Below, piece after piece: positions 62,510-64,000 of a DNA stretch of 64,000 bases. The DNA is taken from contig NW_025064891.1 in NCBI RefSeq assembly GCF_019112545.1, positions 956,344 to 1,020,343 on the forward strand. The letters run 5' to 3'. The notes beneath the pieces were generated by a model. The model was not told the DNA's origin and did not search any database. It worked only from the letters and a program-made list of their open reading frames with translations. The position numbers and the translations under genes were made by a program. Each line of letters opens with the position of its first letter. Position 1 is the stretch's first letter. This DNA is from Guyanagaster necrorhizus. Its lineage: Eukaryota > Basidiomycota > Agaricomycetes > Agaricales > Physalacriaceae.

Positions 62510-64000
62510 ATGGCTTACAGACGACGAGGAAACAAAATCAAGGGCGTCCAGTTCACCATCATGGTCGTTGGTACGTCGTCCTCGGTGGCGGCAAGTTATA
62601 TTTGTTAAGATTTTATCCTTTCAGGCGCCTCCGGAACGGGCAGAACGACTTTTGTTAACACCCTTTGCGAATCTGGAGTCCTGTCTCACAAAATATGCGA
62701 CGATCCTCACAATGCCCACGTCGAGGAGCCCATCCGAATCAAGCCTCACAACGTCGGTATGTGGAGTTCAGTCGGCTTCATTGAAAAAGTATTTATTTTG
62801 CTTTGTAGAACTCGAAGAAGATGGCATACGAATTGCCCTCACCGTCGTTGATACGCCAGGATTCGGCGATAACATTGACAATGAGTCTGCGTGAGCAAAT
62901 ATCCCTTATAGTATGTGCTCGGTCTACTCACACTGCACATTCAGGTTTCAAGAAATCGTCAATTATCTTGAGCGTCAATATGATGACATTCTGGCAGAGC
63001 AGTCTCGTATCAAGCGTAACCCAAGGTTCAAAGACAGTCGAGTTCACGCCTTGCTGTATTTCATCCCACCCACCGGCCATGCGTGTGTATCGTCCCGACC
63101 CCAGCGACATTTTTCTTACGTGTTTCCTTCAGATTGAGGGAAATGGACGTAATGCTTATGCAAAGACTCTCTCCCCGTGTCAACGTTATTCCCGTCATTG
63201 GACGTGCGGACTCTTTAACAATGAGCGAACTAAGGGCCTTCAAGAAGAGGGTGAGGTGCTTTCTGCTCCTGAGCTCTCTCTTTTTTATTGGGTTAACAGA
63301 CCATGGAAGACATCGAGCATTACGATATTCCAATATACAACTTCCCCTATGATGTTGAGGAAGACGATGAAGATACCATCCAAGAAAACATGGAGCTGCG
63401 AGTAATTTGTATTTCATTTAGCCGCCACAAGATCCTTTCTAATCCTACCGAAGGCCATGCTTCCTTTCGCGGTGATTGGGTCAGAAGAGGAAATCGAACT
63501 TGACGGGGAACCCGTGCGCGCCAGGGTGTACCCATGGGGCATCGCTGAGGTCGATAACCCTCAGCACTCAGACTTTTCACGACTGAGGAGCGCGATCTTG
63601 AGGTCTTTTGTCTCATTTACCCTATTTCGCTTCGCCTGACATTGATTCGGTCAAGCTCTCACCTCGGCGACTTAAAGGCGCTTACCGAAGATGTCCTCTA
63701 CGAGACTTACCGAACAGAGAAACTGTCTCGCGGTGTTAACTCGGACGCCCGGTATGCTATTCGGCCCCCCATCGATATCTCGTACTAACCAGTGAACACT
63801 TGCAGCGATTCGAGCCTACTTCCTGAGGATCTTGCTAGCCAGAGTGTACGTCTAAAGGAGGAACAGCTTCGCCGTGAAGAAGAGAAGGTGCCCTTTTAAG
63901 ACTTTTTGCTATGTCTCCCACTTATACAGTGCCTCCAGTTGCGTGAAGTCGAGCTCCGTGTGCAACGTGAGATCAACGAGAGGAGGCAACAACTTCTGGC
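62510..64000 (+). CDS. CDC11: Septin Cdc11-type (3' end cut by window edge)
   Basis: The start ATG at 62510 gives MAYRRRGNKIKGVQFTIMVV, a basic membrane-binding stretch leading into the septin GTPase. A diverged P-loop (GASGTGRTTFVNTLC), VVDTPGFGDNIDNESA, the septin-specific block RIKRNPRFKDSRVHALLYFI, PTGHALREMDV, EDIEHYDIPIYNFPYD and RVYPWGIAEVDN follow. The TGRTT P-loop lacks the usual GKS Lys, as in yeast Cdc11, a terminal septin with poor hydrolysis. A C-terminal coiled coil begins (RLKEEQLRREEEKLREVELR) and runs off the window. Nine exons are visible, with GT-AG introns of about 50 nt. Confidence 0.93.

Overview
The window is a gene-dense stretch of a basidiomycete (Agaricomycete-type) nuclear genome. 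Genes are cut by many short introns of about 45-65 nt with GT..AG or GC..AG ends. Several families are typical of mushroom-forming fungi: a DUF6535 membrane protein, BTB and F-box expansions, a pair of C2H2 proteins with an HTGDK linker, and a tyrosinase-like sequence. I rebuilt the exon structures by hand. For nearly all genes the exon lengths close exactly in frame and match the usual family length.

Layout, left to right: a TAPT1/Emp65-like gene cut by the left edge; thiamine enzyme THI6 divergent from ribosome-biogenesis WD40 protein SOF1/DCAF13; an SDR oxidoreductase; a caprin-like RGG protein divergent from a BTB protein; two tandem C2H2 genes; a serine-rich membrane protein; a DUF6535 gene with an in-frame stop; a GCP5-like gamma-tubulin complex gene; a block with two small serine palmitoyltransferase subunits flanking PRMT1 and a BRI3-like gene; a tyrosinase pseudogene; an F-box protein.

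From about 32.8 kb the window is almost all core housekeeping: SNARE USE1, PalC, topoisomerase III, UTP25, splicing factor RSE1/SF3B3, RTF2, an OsmC/Ohr protein, PIG-U, a CLC transporter, a glutathione S-transferase, TSR1 and septin CDC11 (cut by the right edge).

Functional links: SOF1, UTP25 and TSR1 all act in 40S ribosomal subunit assembly. RSE1 carries, in its only long intron, what looks like a C/D-box snoRNA guiding 18S rRNA methylation at the site served by yeast snR41. Nine gene pairs are divergent with 69-295 bp between start codons, so shared bidirectional promoters are the rule here. Other notable points are nine GC-AG introns, several micro-exons including a start-codon-only exon, and two ssSPT paralogs that differ at the Met/Val position separating mammalian ssSPTa from ssSPTb.
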